Below, piece by piece: positions 25,601-37,265 of a stretch of 64,000 bases of DNA. Both the position numbers and the translations under genes were made by a program. Under the pieces are notes generated by a model. It searched no databases. It was not told the origin of the DNA and saw nothing but the letters and a program-made list of their open reading frames with translations. The DNA comes from Raphanus sativus (Eukaryota > Streptophyta > Magnoliopsida > Brassicales > Brassicaceae), in the NCBI RefSeq assembly GCF_000801105.2, contig NC_079516.1, positions 1,302,001-1,366,000 on the forward strand, read 5' to 3'. Each line of letters starts with the position of its first letter. The first letter of the stretch is position 1.

Positions 25601-27824
25601 GGCAGGTATTGCTACCTCTCGATGTCTCATGCACATTCAGTCGATTTATCATACAACCTAGGATATGATTAAACAGGCCTCTGATGTATTATTTCATGAT
25701 TGCAGGATAAGAAGATAAATATATTCGACATAGAAAGTGGAAAGCTTGTCAGATCATTCAAGCAAAACAGAGAACATGGAGATGCCATAAAGGTGCTTTT
25801 ATCCAACAGTTTGATAGGGCTTCAACATTGTTGAATTTTCTAGTGCTGACAGTAAAATCTTCCTCCACAGGTCATTTTGGACCCAAGCTGCAGCTACTTG
25901 GCATGCTCCTACTCTGACAGGACAATCTGCCTTTTGGACTTTGTCACAGGAGAGTTGGTTGCTCAGGCCACAGGACATGGTGAAACTGTGACTGGTGTTA
26001 TTTTCCTTCCTGATTGCAAACATATCATTTCAGTAAGTTTCTAAGTTGTAGTCTTCTGTTATTGTACAACCGTAGAGAATTTTTCTTTTCGATCAAGTCA
26101 AGATCAATTACTCATTCCTATTGAATTCATTAACTGTGAGAGAGCTTTATGTTCTACATACAACCTGGATCTATCTCGGTATACCTCAAATGAAAATGAA
26201 AAACGGAGATCAAATTTTCTACTAAATTTCCTTTGGTGTTTATCGACAGGTTGCAGGTGACGGCTGTATTTTTGTCTGGAAATTACCCTTGCAAATGGTT
26301 ACTCGTATGATACGGGCAGTAAATGAAAATGACAGCTTGGCTCCTGTAACTGTGGCCCAACCCGTGAAGTTTATGCAAATCGTGGGTTATGTGGAGGAAG
26401 ACAATACAAATGCAGATCAAATGCAGCAACTCTCTCCATGGACATCTTCATTTAAGTTCAGTGTTTCTCGGCTTCCTAAGTGGGCGCAAGCTAAAGTGGA
26501 AACAAATGGTATTACCGATTGTAAGGAATCCATTTCAAAGCAGGTATAACCCCAAAAGGCCATATTTTAGACTAAAACTCAGCTAAAGGCTTTCAGTTCT
26601 TCTGACATTGAGTGTAATCATTATCTCCACAACAGAAACATGAAGATAAAGCTCTAGTGAATGCTGTTGACATTGCTGAAGAATGCTCTTCTTCGAAACT
26701 TGAATGCCAAACTCCCAAGCCAGGTTCAAGAACAGGAAAGTCATGCCTTGGAAGCCTGTCCAAAAGCTCTAGCGACAGTGAAACTTCAGTGCCTCAAGGA
26801 GATGCTCCTAGGTAAGAAGCTCTAGTTTGTTTATATTCGTTACTGCTTCATTCTTCTCTCTCTCTCTCTCTCTCTCTTTCCCTGCTTTTAGTAAAACCAC
26901 TTTGATTGTTTTGACTTTTGTTCTCGACAGCCATAGGAAGGAAACGCGCTGGAACACTATCTACAACGTGTGTTTGGATCTTCTTAATTCTCCTAACATC
27001 CAAACATCTTTCATTAAACAACAGAAAGCAGAAACTTTCTGCAGCAAACCATCTGCCGAACATGGGGATATGTTCAAGCAGTTCGACAACAGTTTGTCAA
27101 TGGTAGAAGAGGTGAGAGCTCTCTTCACTATTCCTTCCACATGTTTAAGTTAACCAATAAAAATCTTTACGGCCACAAATGTTTTACTTTATCCATAGGT
27201 TGGAGCCGATAAAACATCGCAGCAAAGAAGATATTCTACTCAATTTGTTCTTAGAAAGGACTATATTGGTGGAACCAGACAATCTCTGCGTACACCCTCC
27301 CAGAAATCAGGGTACAAGACTTTGAGATCGATCCAAGAACATCTCCCACTTGATACGGTGAATGATCAATCTTCACAGAGCTCAGAAGAAGATCCTGAAC
27401 AGGTTTCACCAAGTTATATATTGACACATTATTGCATATTATTTATAGGCTTAAAATTACTCAAAGATGCATAAAACTTCCAGCAATGATGCCAAGTACC
27501 AACATTATTTTGTGTATATTAAAACTGCCACAGGACAAGGCCTCTTCAGAAGTATTCCATGATACGGTTGCAGATGATTCACTTCAAGAAAGAATAACCT
27601 CTTGCCGTCAAGCATTGAACGGCTTGGAAGCTGCTGCTTCAGTTTTCGTCCAGTCAGTGTCGGAATTATCTACAGCTTCTCCCAGAGATCGAATCTCAGG
27701 TGAACTCAGAGCCCAGTTGTTTGACGAAGCAGCTTTGATGATCCCAGGAATGTCTCAGAAACTTAATGAAGTAGTTGCCACGATGATGCTTGAGCACAAA
27801 AGTAGAACACAAAGTGATGGATAG
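22647..27824 (+). CDS. Large WD40-repeat protein (MAPKBP1/WDR62-like architecture)
   Basis: Nineteen exons fit the consensus: 22647-22691, 22765-22983, 23083-23191, 23259-23618, 23712-23767, 23977-24217, 24301-24356, 24501-24750, 24823-24986, 25074-25216, 25294-25392, 25470-25605, 25706-25792, 25871-26032, 26250-26543, 26636-26811, 26931-27111, 27199-27402 and 27534-27824, totalling 1090 residues. WD-type blades are frequent (SSVLIWDCES, YIYLWEWRKS, LKYWTVGS, DGTIRLWDLDL, LHIYDLQES, AIHVYDVKR, KINIFDIESG, CIFVWKLPL). The order suggests two tandem propellers followed by a Ser-rich linker and a conserved helical C-terminus (SCRQALNGLEAAASVFVQSV). Animal proteins of this layout are spindle and MAP-kinase scaffolds; that role is inference here. 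The first exon codes only 15 residues. No frame breaks were found. Confidence 0.92.
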
Positions 27825-27973
27825 ATAACATGTCTCCGATTATTTCAAAATCAGTATTGGAAAGATTGTATACTTGAGCACTGTACAGTTATGCAACTTA
27901 CAAATTCAATAATAATGGGTTTGTTTGCGCTTCCTATATTTGCTAACTTTGAGTTTTACTTCATATTTCTCAT

Positions 27974-28816
27974 TCACTTCTTCTCTTTTCCTTTACCATT
28001 ATCTGCTTCTTCTGATAACAATGTCTGCTCGTAGACGAACTGAGTGAGCAGTGCAACAAGTATAACACCAAGAACCGAGACTTTTCTCCAGTCCGGCGAA
28101 GAAACAAACGAATCAGCAATTGCTAGAACCAAGATCCCAATCAAACCGAGGTAAACGTTCCTTCTTGACTTTGATCCTGCGCTTACTTTGGTCACCTCTT
28201 GTATTCTCTCTGTCTCCTCTTTGGCTTTCTCCACATCAACAGGCTTTTTACCGCGAAAGCTCTTGAAGAACAGTCCTTCGTTCCTGCCTTCGACGATCTT
28301 CTCCTCGAACTCGGCCAACTTGTTATCGCTCTCCTCTATCTCCAACCTGTTCAATCCCGCAGATTCCTCGAACGCTTGCATCTTGCTCTCAATATTCTCT
28401 AGTATCTGCTCAAATCACTGAAACATTATGAATCCACTTGATATATAAAGAATGAAGGCAAGACATAGAAACAATACCCTTGAGCTTGCTTCGTCGAGGT
28501 CCTTCATGGCGTCTTCACCAACCTTGTCAAACTCAGCGTTGGCTTCTTCAGCAAACTTGGTGAGGTAATCTGACCGTTCGTCCAGGAAATTAGTTAAACG
28601 GACTTTCGATGTCTGAAGCATGGCGATCCTGGCTAAGAGCTCTTGTCTCCGAGTATCTCCTTCGGGCTTTGGATGATCGGGACCAGAATCTGAACCCGTT
28701 CCATCTCCGGACTTGGAGAGACAGAGAAACTGGGTTCTGGAAATTGAACGTCTTGAGGCATTGGACAGAACATTTGGTGTTAAAGATGTCCGAAAAGATT
28801 GAAGTGTGTTCATCAT
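27974..28816 (-). CDS. Coiled-coil membrane protein, probably plastid (At3g09050-like)
   Basis: Two exons on the minus strand, 28816-28478 and 28405-27974, give 256 residues. The first about 50 residues are Ser/Arg-rich with few acids, as in a chloroplast transit peptide. A long charged helical stretch (FLDERSDYLTKFAEEANAEF..., NRLEIEESDNKLAEFEEKI) predicts a coiled coil. Two hydrophobic segments follow (NVYLGLIGILVLAIADSFV; VSVLGVILVALLTQFVYEQ), and the C-terminus is Lys/Glu-rich. By memory it matches the Arabidopsis gene next in the collinear order, which carries a dubious 8-amino-7-oxononanoate synthase label; nothing here resembles that PLP enzyme. Two Met codons open the frame and the first is used. 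Confidence 0.85.
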
Positions 28817-30420
28817 GTTTTTGTTGAAAACAGAGTAACCACCTCTCGTTTAGTTTATGCATTATCCAAAACCAGTTTTTGAGTTTTTTAAGTATTTACA
28901 CAGAAGACCCTCTTTTCGTGGATTATTATAGTTAGAGTCTCCACTTGGTCTGATTTAACGGTTTGATGTTTACTACCTTAACGGTTTCTCTCCCAGATGA
29001 TTCCTAGTAATCCAGTGATTAGGAAGGATCAATCAGAAAGGTCAGAGAACTAACTTCTAATAACATTTTGTATGCATTTATAGTGTCTGTTTTCCTTTAC
29101 TATGGCCCCTCTTGTTAATGTGGCCCATGTTGAGGTTAATTTCACATTACGCCAGTGCTTCTCTTCTCAGTTAAGCGACATAGAAGCAAGTGGCAATTGA
29201 TGACACATGTGAATGTTTGTTTATTTCTAGACATTTGATCTGTGTCACATGATGACTGAACAAAGACTTTCTTTTATCCAATTTACATTCCCATGTTAGT
29301 ATGTTGCAATAACCATCGAAGTGAGAAGAAGACAATTGTGGGTCCTGAATCTTGTACCAGGAGAAGAACACGATGTTACATATGTGACAGTGTAACTACA
29401 AGAAGTAGTTAATTTCTTGCAAGATTTTTTTTTTTTTTGACAACAATCTTGCAAGATCAATAAGTTTTTTTATGTCTTCTTTTCAAAGTGATTTTACATT
29501 TGGAACTGGTTTAAGTCCAAACCTGAAACTAAAGGAAACACACATCAGAAAGATTAAACAAAAGACTAGAAAGAAGAAGAAGAAGCCCTACACTTATCCT
29601 AAATAAATAAAAAAAAAAAGACAAACGTTCCAAGACCAAACCAAACTCCTCACACTACTCATCTTCTTCCACAAGCATCACTCACTGTTTTCACAAGACA
29701 TTCCTCTGGAACCTCCCACCGTTGACCACGTCACACCGAATATTGTGCAGAGATACACAAGGCAACATTTTGATGGGTTTGCTTCTACATTTTGCTTACT
29801 TGTGACGGTCAATCTGATGTTGACATATGTAAAGGACAGATTGAATAAACAGAATACTACTAATAACATGGTTTACTGTGAACCATTTAATTACTTGATT
29901 AATGTACTAGTAATGTGAACTCAATACCTTATCGTCCAACAAAGACTATTAAAAAAAATTACTCGTTGCAATTGTCGGCTGACGCGTTTGCTTTCATATT
30001 TTTTTCTAAATTCTCAAAGTTTGAACCGTTCAAACCAGTTGAATTTCGTGGAAAACGTATAACAAATTTTTTTCTTGCTAAATATAACAGTTTATGTATA
30101 ATACAGGTGTAGTTGTACTACCTCTTATAAATAGGAATTTTTTTGTGGACGATATATTACAATAATTATAAAGTGGATAAATAAATTACAAGATTGAAAA
30201 AAAGAGTTGCAAAATAAGTTGTCAAATAAAAAATTGAGTTACAAGTTTCAATTTTGAGTGTGGTTGTTGAACTGACCCCTCTATTTTATCTCTTTACATT
30301 TTCACACCCAAAGTCTTCTATATTACTACATATCTTCCCTATAAATGGTCTTCAAAGTCTCCCATTAGCTTCTCTTTTTACTATTTGGGTCTCTCTCTCT
30401 CAATATTGTACAGACGAAAA
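28817..30420. other. Intergenic; promoter of the josephin-like gene at its end
   Basis: No convincing gene is present. The DNA is AT-rich with short unsupported frames. The last 200 bp hold CTATAAATGG near 30340, about 80 bp upstream of the next ATG and consistent with a TATA box, followed by a CT-rich leader. Confidence 0.5.
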
Positions 30421-30831
30421 ATGTCACGAAGAGCATGCAAACGAGTAAGTTTTTGTCCGAACCTAGAAGCCACAGAGGAACCAATATTCTCAAAACATCA
30501 CGACCGGAGAAAGGTGGTCCTGATCGGCTTTCTCAGCTGCGGTCTAAGGAGCTCGCCTGCCGCGAGGAAGCTGATGCAACGTATCGGAGCTAGCTTCGCC
30601 AGAACACTGCGTTCTATGTCCTTCGGGAGGAATAAGACTGACAAAACGTCGTCCTCGTTCTTGCTGTCTTCGTCCTCTGCTTCTTCTTCGTCTTCTATTC
30701 ATATGAAAAGGTCAAAGTCTCTAGCTGAGTCCGAGTCTCACCGAGCAGAAGCTATTGAAGACTGCATTCAGTTCTTGAACTCTTCTTTTTCTCTGACCAG
30801 ATCAAACTCTGTCCCAACGTGGACTTCTTGA
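30421..30831 (+). CDS. Small basic Ser-rich protein (josephin-like protein, At3g09032-like)
   Basis: A single exon of 136 residues starting MSRRACKRVSFCPN. An in-frame ATG 12 codons upstream (30385) is less likely because the conserved part starts at MSRRACKR and the upstream stretch looks like leader. It is rich in Ser and Arg/Lys, with poly-Ser tracts in the middle and Leu/Phe clusters at the end. Plant databases name this small family josephin-like protein, but the Josephin deubiquitinase fold (about 180 residues with Cys-His catalysis) cannot fit here, so enzymatic activity should not be assumed. A TATA-like site lies about 80 bp upstream. Confidence 0.8.
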   Translation: MSRRACKRVSFCPNLEATEEPIFSKHHDRRKVVLIGFLSCGLRSSPAARKLMQRIGASFARTLRSMSFGRNKTDKTSSSFLLSSSSASSSSSIHMKRSKSLAESESHRAEAIEDCIQFLNSSFSLTRSNSVPTWTS

Positions 30832-32395
30832 TCTGAACCGGTTCGGATTCAGGGTCGGTCATTTTTATGCTGTTTAATTGTTAGAGAGAGTTTAGAATTG
30901 AGAATTGTGCATTGTACAGGTGTGTTTTATTTATTTGTGTCTTTACAATTCACAAAAAAAAAAAAAGATTGCGAGTTTTGACTAGAAAACAATAATTGTT
31001 GATCATATTTTCAACATTCATTGGACAAGTTTTAGCAAAAAAAAAAACACTTTTCTTGAACACCAAAAAAAACATTCATTTGACAAATTTTTTGACAAAA
31101 AAAAATTGTTAACCATAGATCAAGGTTTATGGGATGAAATAAATAGAAAACTACACTAATCTTGTGTGTTTTGTTTCTGGAATAAACACTAACATAAGTT
31201 ATATTTCCAATGTGTTAAACCATTATTGATTAAATTTCATGAACCTGTCTCTTAAATTTTAATTTAATGACAATAGAAAAAGAGGGAAGCACGGTTTAAA
31301 AATCAAAAAGAGGGTCGACATCAAAGGACCAAAGACAAGAAAGCTCATGGGAAATCCCCACTTGTCTTTCTTCTTTTTTTGACCCCATTAAGAATAGTTC
31401 TTGTTCAACAAAAAATAACAAGAGGAAAATTCCAAGAAATTTCTTAAAAGAAGGATTTGATGATTCAACAAAAAAGAAAAGAAACACACAATTTATTTTC
31501 ATCATAAGATACTTTTAGCATTTTGGAAAATGTAGGTCCAGAAAAACTGACCTAACAAGAACAAAACGTATCAATAGTATCTAAAGAATCCAAGGGAAAA
31601 GCTTAGACCTTTAAAAAATGTGCTCCTCTTCCTCTCAAGACAAAGACCTTGTGTGAGAAGTGGAATGCACTACCAGATGTTGCAACAAAAGGTTTTATAA
31701 CATTGGCAAGAAAGCAAAAGACATAAAGAAAGATTCTCTGTCTTGTTTAAAAAAGGTAAAACATTTCATGAGTAAAGAGAGCATTAGGTTGAGTAGGTTT
31801 GAGAAAGACAAAGGAGTAGTTGAATCTTAGCTATCTATACAAGTCTAAAAGATATACATATAGCCATAATGCTGACATTATTTTTTTGATCTTAAAATGA
31901 ATGTCATTAATTAACGGGTAAATCATGGAGAGATCAATAGAATTGTATCATACAACTAACTGATGAAGAGCTAAGGCAAAATAATCTTTGCCTGCATTTC
32001 ACTTTATTGTTCTTGAACTTGATTTTCTCACTCAACAAAAACCTAACGTAGTTTCTCATCAGTCAATAATTAGTGTCTTTTATGTTGTTTGAAACGGGGG
32101 ATTCGATGGTTATTGTAATATCATTTACAACCAACACCTTACAAAGACAATTTTCTATGAATTTATGTACATTACAACGGAAGAGGTCTCTTGTGATTTT
32201 TACGACAATAAATTTTTTATCTTGATGTTTCTCTTCATTCTGTTCATGTGTTCTCCCAAGTAACAAAACATTTTCATGTCTAGGTGATCAAACCAAATCC
32301 TGTAACGTTTGAAAGTTTCACACTATATCCCGGGAAAACAGAGCCGCTTGATCAATAAATGGGCCTGGCCTAATTTGATTATTTATTCGCCCAAA
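30832..32395. other. Intergenic, nothing recognised
   Basis: 3' region of the preceding gene followed by A/T-rich DNA with several poly(A)/poly(T) runs. Short frames are present, but none has protein-like composition or a partner exon. Confidence 0.5.
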
Positions 32396-32760
32396 CAAGA
32401 AAAATGAGGCTTTTATTGTTTTTTTTTTGAATGAATATAAAATTTTATTTAAACAAAACTTTTTACAACTAGTGCATCAAATTTGAATCTACAAAATAGA
32501 AACAAAACCAACAAGAAAAACCTATCACTTAACTCATCTCAACTTGCTAAGCTAACCCCTCTATAATCAAAATTTCAAAACCTTCAAACTTCCCCCTCAA
32601 ACTTAACCATGTGACACAAGTCAAGTTTGGAAATGCCATGAAATTTTCCTCATTAAAACCTTCATTAGAGAAAACCCAAATGGAACAAAACTCCAATAGA
32701 GGAAAAAGAGTAAAAATCTCATAGCTAGGCTACTATTAAATTGCCAAAATTACTGCTCCT
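32396..32760 (-). mobile_element. Possible Ty1/copia remnant
   Basis: On the minus strand, a segment reading ...CACATGGTTAAGTTTGAGGGGGAAGTTTG resembles the polypurine-tract region just before the 3' LTR of plant copia elements, and the preceding bases look like the degenerate end of a polyprotein. No LTR pair, primer site or domain is seen, so only a small relic is proposed. Confidence 0.35.
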
Positions 32761-32938
32761 ACAGAGTAAAAATCTCCCTTCTAAGTCTGGAAAACCAACT
32801 GTTTCTTCAAGCTCAAAACTCCACAAATCAAGAAATCAAGCCATCATCAAACTGTTTCTTCTCCTGTTTCTTACAGTTAATTACAGTTAAACAAGCTATA
32901 CTACAGTGGAATGAACTTACAAAATGAAACAAAAAGTA

Positions 32939-34129
32939 TTATGATGCAGTGACTTTGTCACATATAACACAATGATCTGAAACAATTTTATCCATTGCAC
33001 TTCCTTGTTCAATTTCAAACTTACTACTAAACTTATTCCACAAATGCAACCCATAGCTTCTCCTCTGCATCTCAAGAACCTTGACTTGAACTCTCTTCAA
33101 GTCCTTCTCTGTTCTTGGAACCTTGAAGAGCTTCTCAATCTCAACCCAATTAACCGAATAAAACGCAGAAGGTGTCATGACGGTGAAGTTATACCCCTCG
33201 GTTCCTTCCACGGACCGAGCCACTCTAGAGACAAGGTACGGTCCGTTATGACCCCAAACGTTTCCGTTGAAAGTCAACGCGAACTCTTCAACGCATTTGA
33301 GCAAGAGAGGATGGTTCTTGTCAAATATCAAAACCGCATTGTTTAACCTCGTCCAGTTTCTCGAAACCGGTTCGAGAGTCTGCGCACCGATCACGTTCCT
33401 CAAGTGTTTGAAACTCTTCAGAACAATCATGTCAGTGTCTAGATAAACACCTCCGAACTTGAACAAGTACGCGAGTCTCATTAGGTTCGAGAGGTTCTGA
33501 GCTAAAGAGATCTTTCCAGGATCTCTTTTCCCTGTCTGAATCTCCTCGAGCCAAGACTCTCCGGCCGTGTCCTTGAGCAGGAAAGGCAAGTCAGGAGTTA
33601 TAGCTGTAACTCTGTAACCACGATCAAGAAACGGTTTCAAGATTCTAAACCCTAGAGGAGAATCCATCGTTGAAGATAAAATGATCAAGCAACCTTTAGG
33701 ATGAGACTTAAACACGCTTTCTACCGACAAAACCTCTCTCTTACCGAACATAACCGCGGGAGAGATCCACGTCATCATGAAGTTGACCTCACAATCATCT
33801 CTCAAAAACTCTGTTGCTCTCTGCTGAAACTTCTCGTCTCTGCCTCCAAAAGCCTCGAGAACGTGAAGATTGTTATCCTCCTTGACTGTGATCGTATAGT
33901 TACTTTGCTCTCTCTCTGACCTCAGAGGTAAGTAAGGAACAACTGTTTTGATCTCTATCGTCACAACCTCTGTGAAGTCTCTAACCAGTACATGAGAGAC
34001 GATGAAGATCGTGAAAACGATGAGAGATATGACCGAGGCGGCAGACGCTGTGAAGAGTGATGATGGTGAGCGGTTTAACCGCCGGTGATTGAACATCACC
34101 GTGACTTTCTTGGCGATGACGTTATCCAT
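32939..34129 (-). CDS. Alpha-1,4-glycosyltransferase family protein (GT32-like)
   Basis: A single-exon gene of 396 residues. It is a type II membrane protein: a short basic N-terminus, then one hydrophobic anchor (about residues 24-49), then a lumenal domain. The sugar-transferase DXD motif is at residues 231-233 (GGVYLDTDMIVLKSF), with the neighbouring LSNLMRLAYLFKFGG typical of DXD-containing GT32 enzymes, and a C-terminal region of the type found in alpha-1,4-galactosyltransferase/Gb3-synthase homologues (NNAVLIFDKNHPLL, WGHNGPYLV). A Golgi location is inferred. Plant members are often named lactosylceramide 4-alpha-galactosyltransferase-like, but plants lack that animal lipid, so the real acceptor is unknown. 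The frame is intact. Confidence 0.93.
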   Translation of the reverse strand: MDNVIAKKVTVMFNHRRLNRSPSSLFTASAASVISLIVFTIFIVSHVLVRDFTEVVTIEIKTVVPYLPLRSEREQSNYTITVKEDNNLHVLEAFGGRDEKFQQRATEFLRDDCEVNFMMTWISPAVMFGKREVLSVESVFKSHPKGCLIILSSTMDSPLGFRILKPFLDRGYRVTAITPDLPFLLKDTAGESWLEEIQTGKRDPGKISLAQNLSNLMRLAYLFKFGGVYLDTDMIVLKSFKHLRNVIGAQTLEPVSRNWTRLNNAVLIFDKNHPLLLKCVEEFALTFNGNVWGHNGPYLVSRVARSVEGTEGYNFTVMTPSAFYSVNWVEIEKLFKVPRTEKDLKRVQVKVLEMQRRSYGLHLWNKFSSKFEIEQGSAMDKIVSDHCVICDKVTAS

Positions 34130-34283
34130 TTTGGTTGAGAATTAAAGGTAGGAGAACTCAGTTTTGTGAAGTCTGTGTTTTGTTGTTTTCTTATAGTTTG
34201 TTTTTTGCTTGTGGTTGAAGCTGTCGTGTTCTGAAAAGTTCTTAAGCCGCCAGAGAACGTAGACTTCAGTTTGTCATTATTAA

Positions 34284-35090
34284 TCTAATCTATTAATTTA
34301 GGAATTATCTACTATTTGAATTTCTCATTTAAATTTTGGACTCTTTCATAGTTGGTGCTAAAATATATCATGCCTCCTATACAATGCAACCTACCAACTT
34401 AAATTAAACCAAATCTTAACCAACATAGATTAGTTAAACCTAACCAGTAATACTTTTATAATATTTTTGGTTAATCTCTTAATATAATTAGATTATATAA
34501 AACTGAACCACTCTTAAATCAACGAGTTCCATATCATTTCAGACATAAGAGAAAAAATATCCGACTCATTTACAACGTAAGCATACAAAGACCGTATATG
34601 CTTATGCTCATTGATCTTCCAAAAACCAAATAATTGTGGCATAGACCAACATAGGCTCATGTTCGTATCACTAACTTTACTTCCATATATTTACTCTTCA
34701 CCTACATCATATTACAACATACACAATTATGCAAGAACATGAACTTTTTTTGTTCAAACAACCAAATAATAGTGGCATATGGTCAGTAGATTTTTTAAAT
34801 ATGTTTTTTTTATATATTACATTTTACGAGACTATGTGTATAAGTTTTTTTTTTAAAAAAGAACATAACTATGTGTATAAGTTAAAAGGTAAAAAGTGTG
34901 ACAAGGCAAATTATTATACTAAAAATGAAAGAAGATTAAATACAAACTAATAACAAGTACAACACAAATTATAACACTATTAAATTCTATATATTATATA
35001 TATGTCTAATACACATATTATATATACCATATATTATTAATTAAAATTTGACAAATCAATTTCCGCCCTTTAGGGCGGGTCGTAATCTAG
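34284..35090 (+). mobile_element. Non-autonomous Helitron
   Basis: The right end is diagnostic: hairpin CCGCCCT-TT-AGGGCGG at 35063-35078, then 12 bases ending CTAG at 35087-35090 with T after it. The likely left end is TCTAATCTATTAATTTAGG at 34284 (or TCTATTAATTTAGG at 34289), each preceded by A. Length is about 800 bp, AT-rich and non-coding. It lies within 160 bp of the glycosyltransferase start codon, so it probably contributes to that gene's upstream region. Confidence is high for the 3' end and moderate for the 5' end. Confidence 0.75.
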
Positions 35091-37265
35091 TTATGTGGTT
35101 AAATTAATGGAGGGGGACCATAAGTTTAAATAAACGACCATGATTTCTCCATACTCTTAAAAGATCTCAAAACTTTTGACGACTGTTTGTTCATCATCTC
35201 ATTTGATTATATCAGTTATACACAGCCATTAGGATCGGATAAGTCGGTTTTAGTTCGGTTTAATACGATTCAGCTTAAATTTAGCTTATTATAAAAAAAT
35301 AATTAGTTTGAGGTATAGTATACCTGGTATACTTACGGGAGTGTATTGAATCTAAAGTTTAAGATGATTTGAATTTTAACGAGGTTTTAAATGATTTCAA
35401 TGAATTGCAGAGTAAAGATGATTTTTTTGTTAAGCCACTCTAGAATATCACCTAAAAATATAAGACTTGAATTTTAGTTTTTTTTAACTAGGAAATTCCA
35501 TTCAAACACTCTAAAATCACTTAAAAACTTTAAAATCACATAAATTAAAATATTTCTAATAACAGTGAATTTCGGAGTACTTTATAAAAAGTCAAGTTCA
35601 ATAACAATAAATTTTAAATGAGTTTTTAAAATTCATATTTAAATAATAGTGAATTTTTCATTTTAATATAAATCACATAAAACTATCGGTTGAATATATC
35701 CTCATAGAAAAAAGTTATAGTTTTAGTTTTCGTTTGAGTTTTTCCCTCTTTTAGACTTGATGTTGGTTTTAATTTTTCAATTTTATAGAGAATAGACCGA
35801 AAGTTTCGGTTTGATTTTCATATTGGTATTTTGGTTAGTTTTGGATTTATTAATTTAATGAACATATTTAACTACATTATCCATTAGTCTGAGTCTCTAA
35901 TCGTTTCTTTATTTACATGTTGAGGGTTTTTAATAATTCTTTCTGGTTGTTCTTCTAAGGACAGAGCAATTTTGAATATTTCTTTTGATATGGTCTTAAC
36001 CTTATAGCTAATAATCGTATTTAACTTTATTAGGCCGTCTTTGGTGGAATCTTATTACTTTTAATTAAAAAGAGAAAACTCCCTAATTTCGTTGCTGTAA
36101 GCCTCTAACTAAGAAGGCACCTTAAAGGCCAAAGGTGAGGTCTAGGTTCTAGTCTTCTAGATTTGTGAGGCACTTTCCTATTAGATCAAGTTGTTTGATT
36201 TCTTTATAGTTTTTTGTCTAATTGTTTACATATTTTTTTGTCTAATCCATCATTCATCATTTGATTTTTCTTCGGATAAAGTACTTGATCTGGAAATCAA
36301 GGTGAGAAAAAAAGAAATATTTGAATAAGTCCACCTACCTTTTTCATCCACACAACGTCTCTCGCTGTTAAGATATGGGAAGCATCTTGACTTTAACAAT
36401 TGAAAGCATAGTTAGGTACATGAAAACAGTTCATAATATTATACTTATCTCTTTTTTTATTTGACGTATAATATACGCATCTCATTATTGACATGGTTAG
36501 TATATACTATTAGTACGTTTCAATCATTCAAATTCGAGAGAATGTTTGCAAATCATGCTTCATGCCAATTATAGTTTAACTCACAGCTGGGACATATTGA
36601 AATGTCACACAACTAAACTGACATTGGTCCCAGATGGGGCATCTTTGGTGTTCTATTTATCCTATACTATTGTTAAGTATAAGCTTCAGACTTAAAACAC
36701 TTATTTTCTTACATGATTTCTTGTGGGCTCATCAAGTGAAGACCAAGTGAAGAATCTGTTTAGCGAAGCACAAGACTCATCAGCCACTTTTTGTAGAGCT
36801 GATTCTTGAAAATATCAAGATATTTGCAAGACATTGAGTTGTGATCTCAAACAATTGGCTTCATTTCAGTGTTCTGATCATGATTTGTGATTGCTAGTTA
36901 GGCCGGTTTATTGGAGGAGAGACTACTTGCAATGTTGTGATAGGATCAGCTTGTCAGGTTGTGAGGTTGAATCATCAATCATTGTACTCTCTCTTCAAAC
37001 ATTATATTGAATTGGTAGGAGCATACCTTAACCTAGATAATTTGTGAAAGTGCATGTGTTCTTGCTCTTTCTCTCAGTGGTACGAGTAGACCTAAGCTTG
37101 TGCTTCTTGCAAATGAAGCAACAAAACCATCATTATTTTATTGAATTAAAAATATATTCCTCTTGGCATTTAAGATGGCTTTATGTATATGAATATACTA
37201 ATACATCAGAAGCTAATCAATAGTCAAGAATATTAATATATCTGCTCTATCACCAGAAAGAATCA
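35091..37265. other. Intergenic, nothing firm
   Basis: AT-rich sequence without a sustained frame. It includes stretches typical of decayed transposons (repeated TTTTAAA/AAATCAC phrases around 35340-35660), but no terminal repeats or target duplications could be identified. Confidence 0.5.

Noticed and set aside
27974..28816. 8-amino-7-oxononanoate synthase (biotin pathway)
   Set aside because: The recalled Arabidopsis label does not fit: no PLP-binding lysine motif, wrong length, coiled coil and membrane segments instead.
17561..28816. Functional gene cluster or operon-like system
   Set aside because: The adjacent genes (pollen-wall protein, DUF962, WD40, plastid protein) are unrelated, and by recall sit in the same order in Arabidopsis, so this is ordinary synteny.
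30421..30831. Josephin deubiquitinase
   Set aside because: The name is inherited from databases; 136 residues of Ser-rich basic sequence show no Josephin catalytic Cys/His arrangement.
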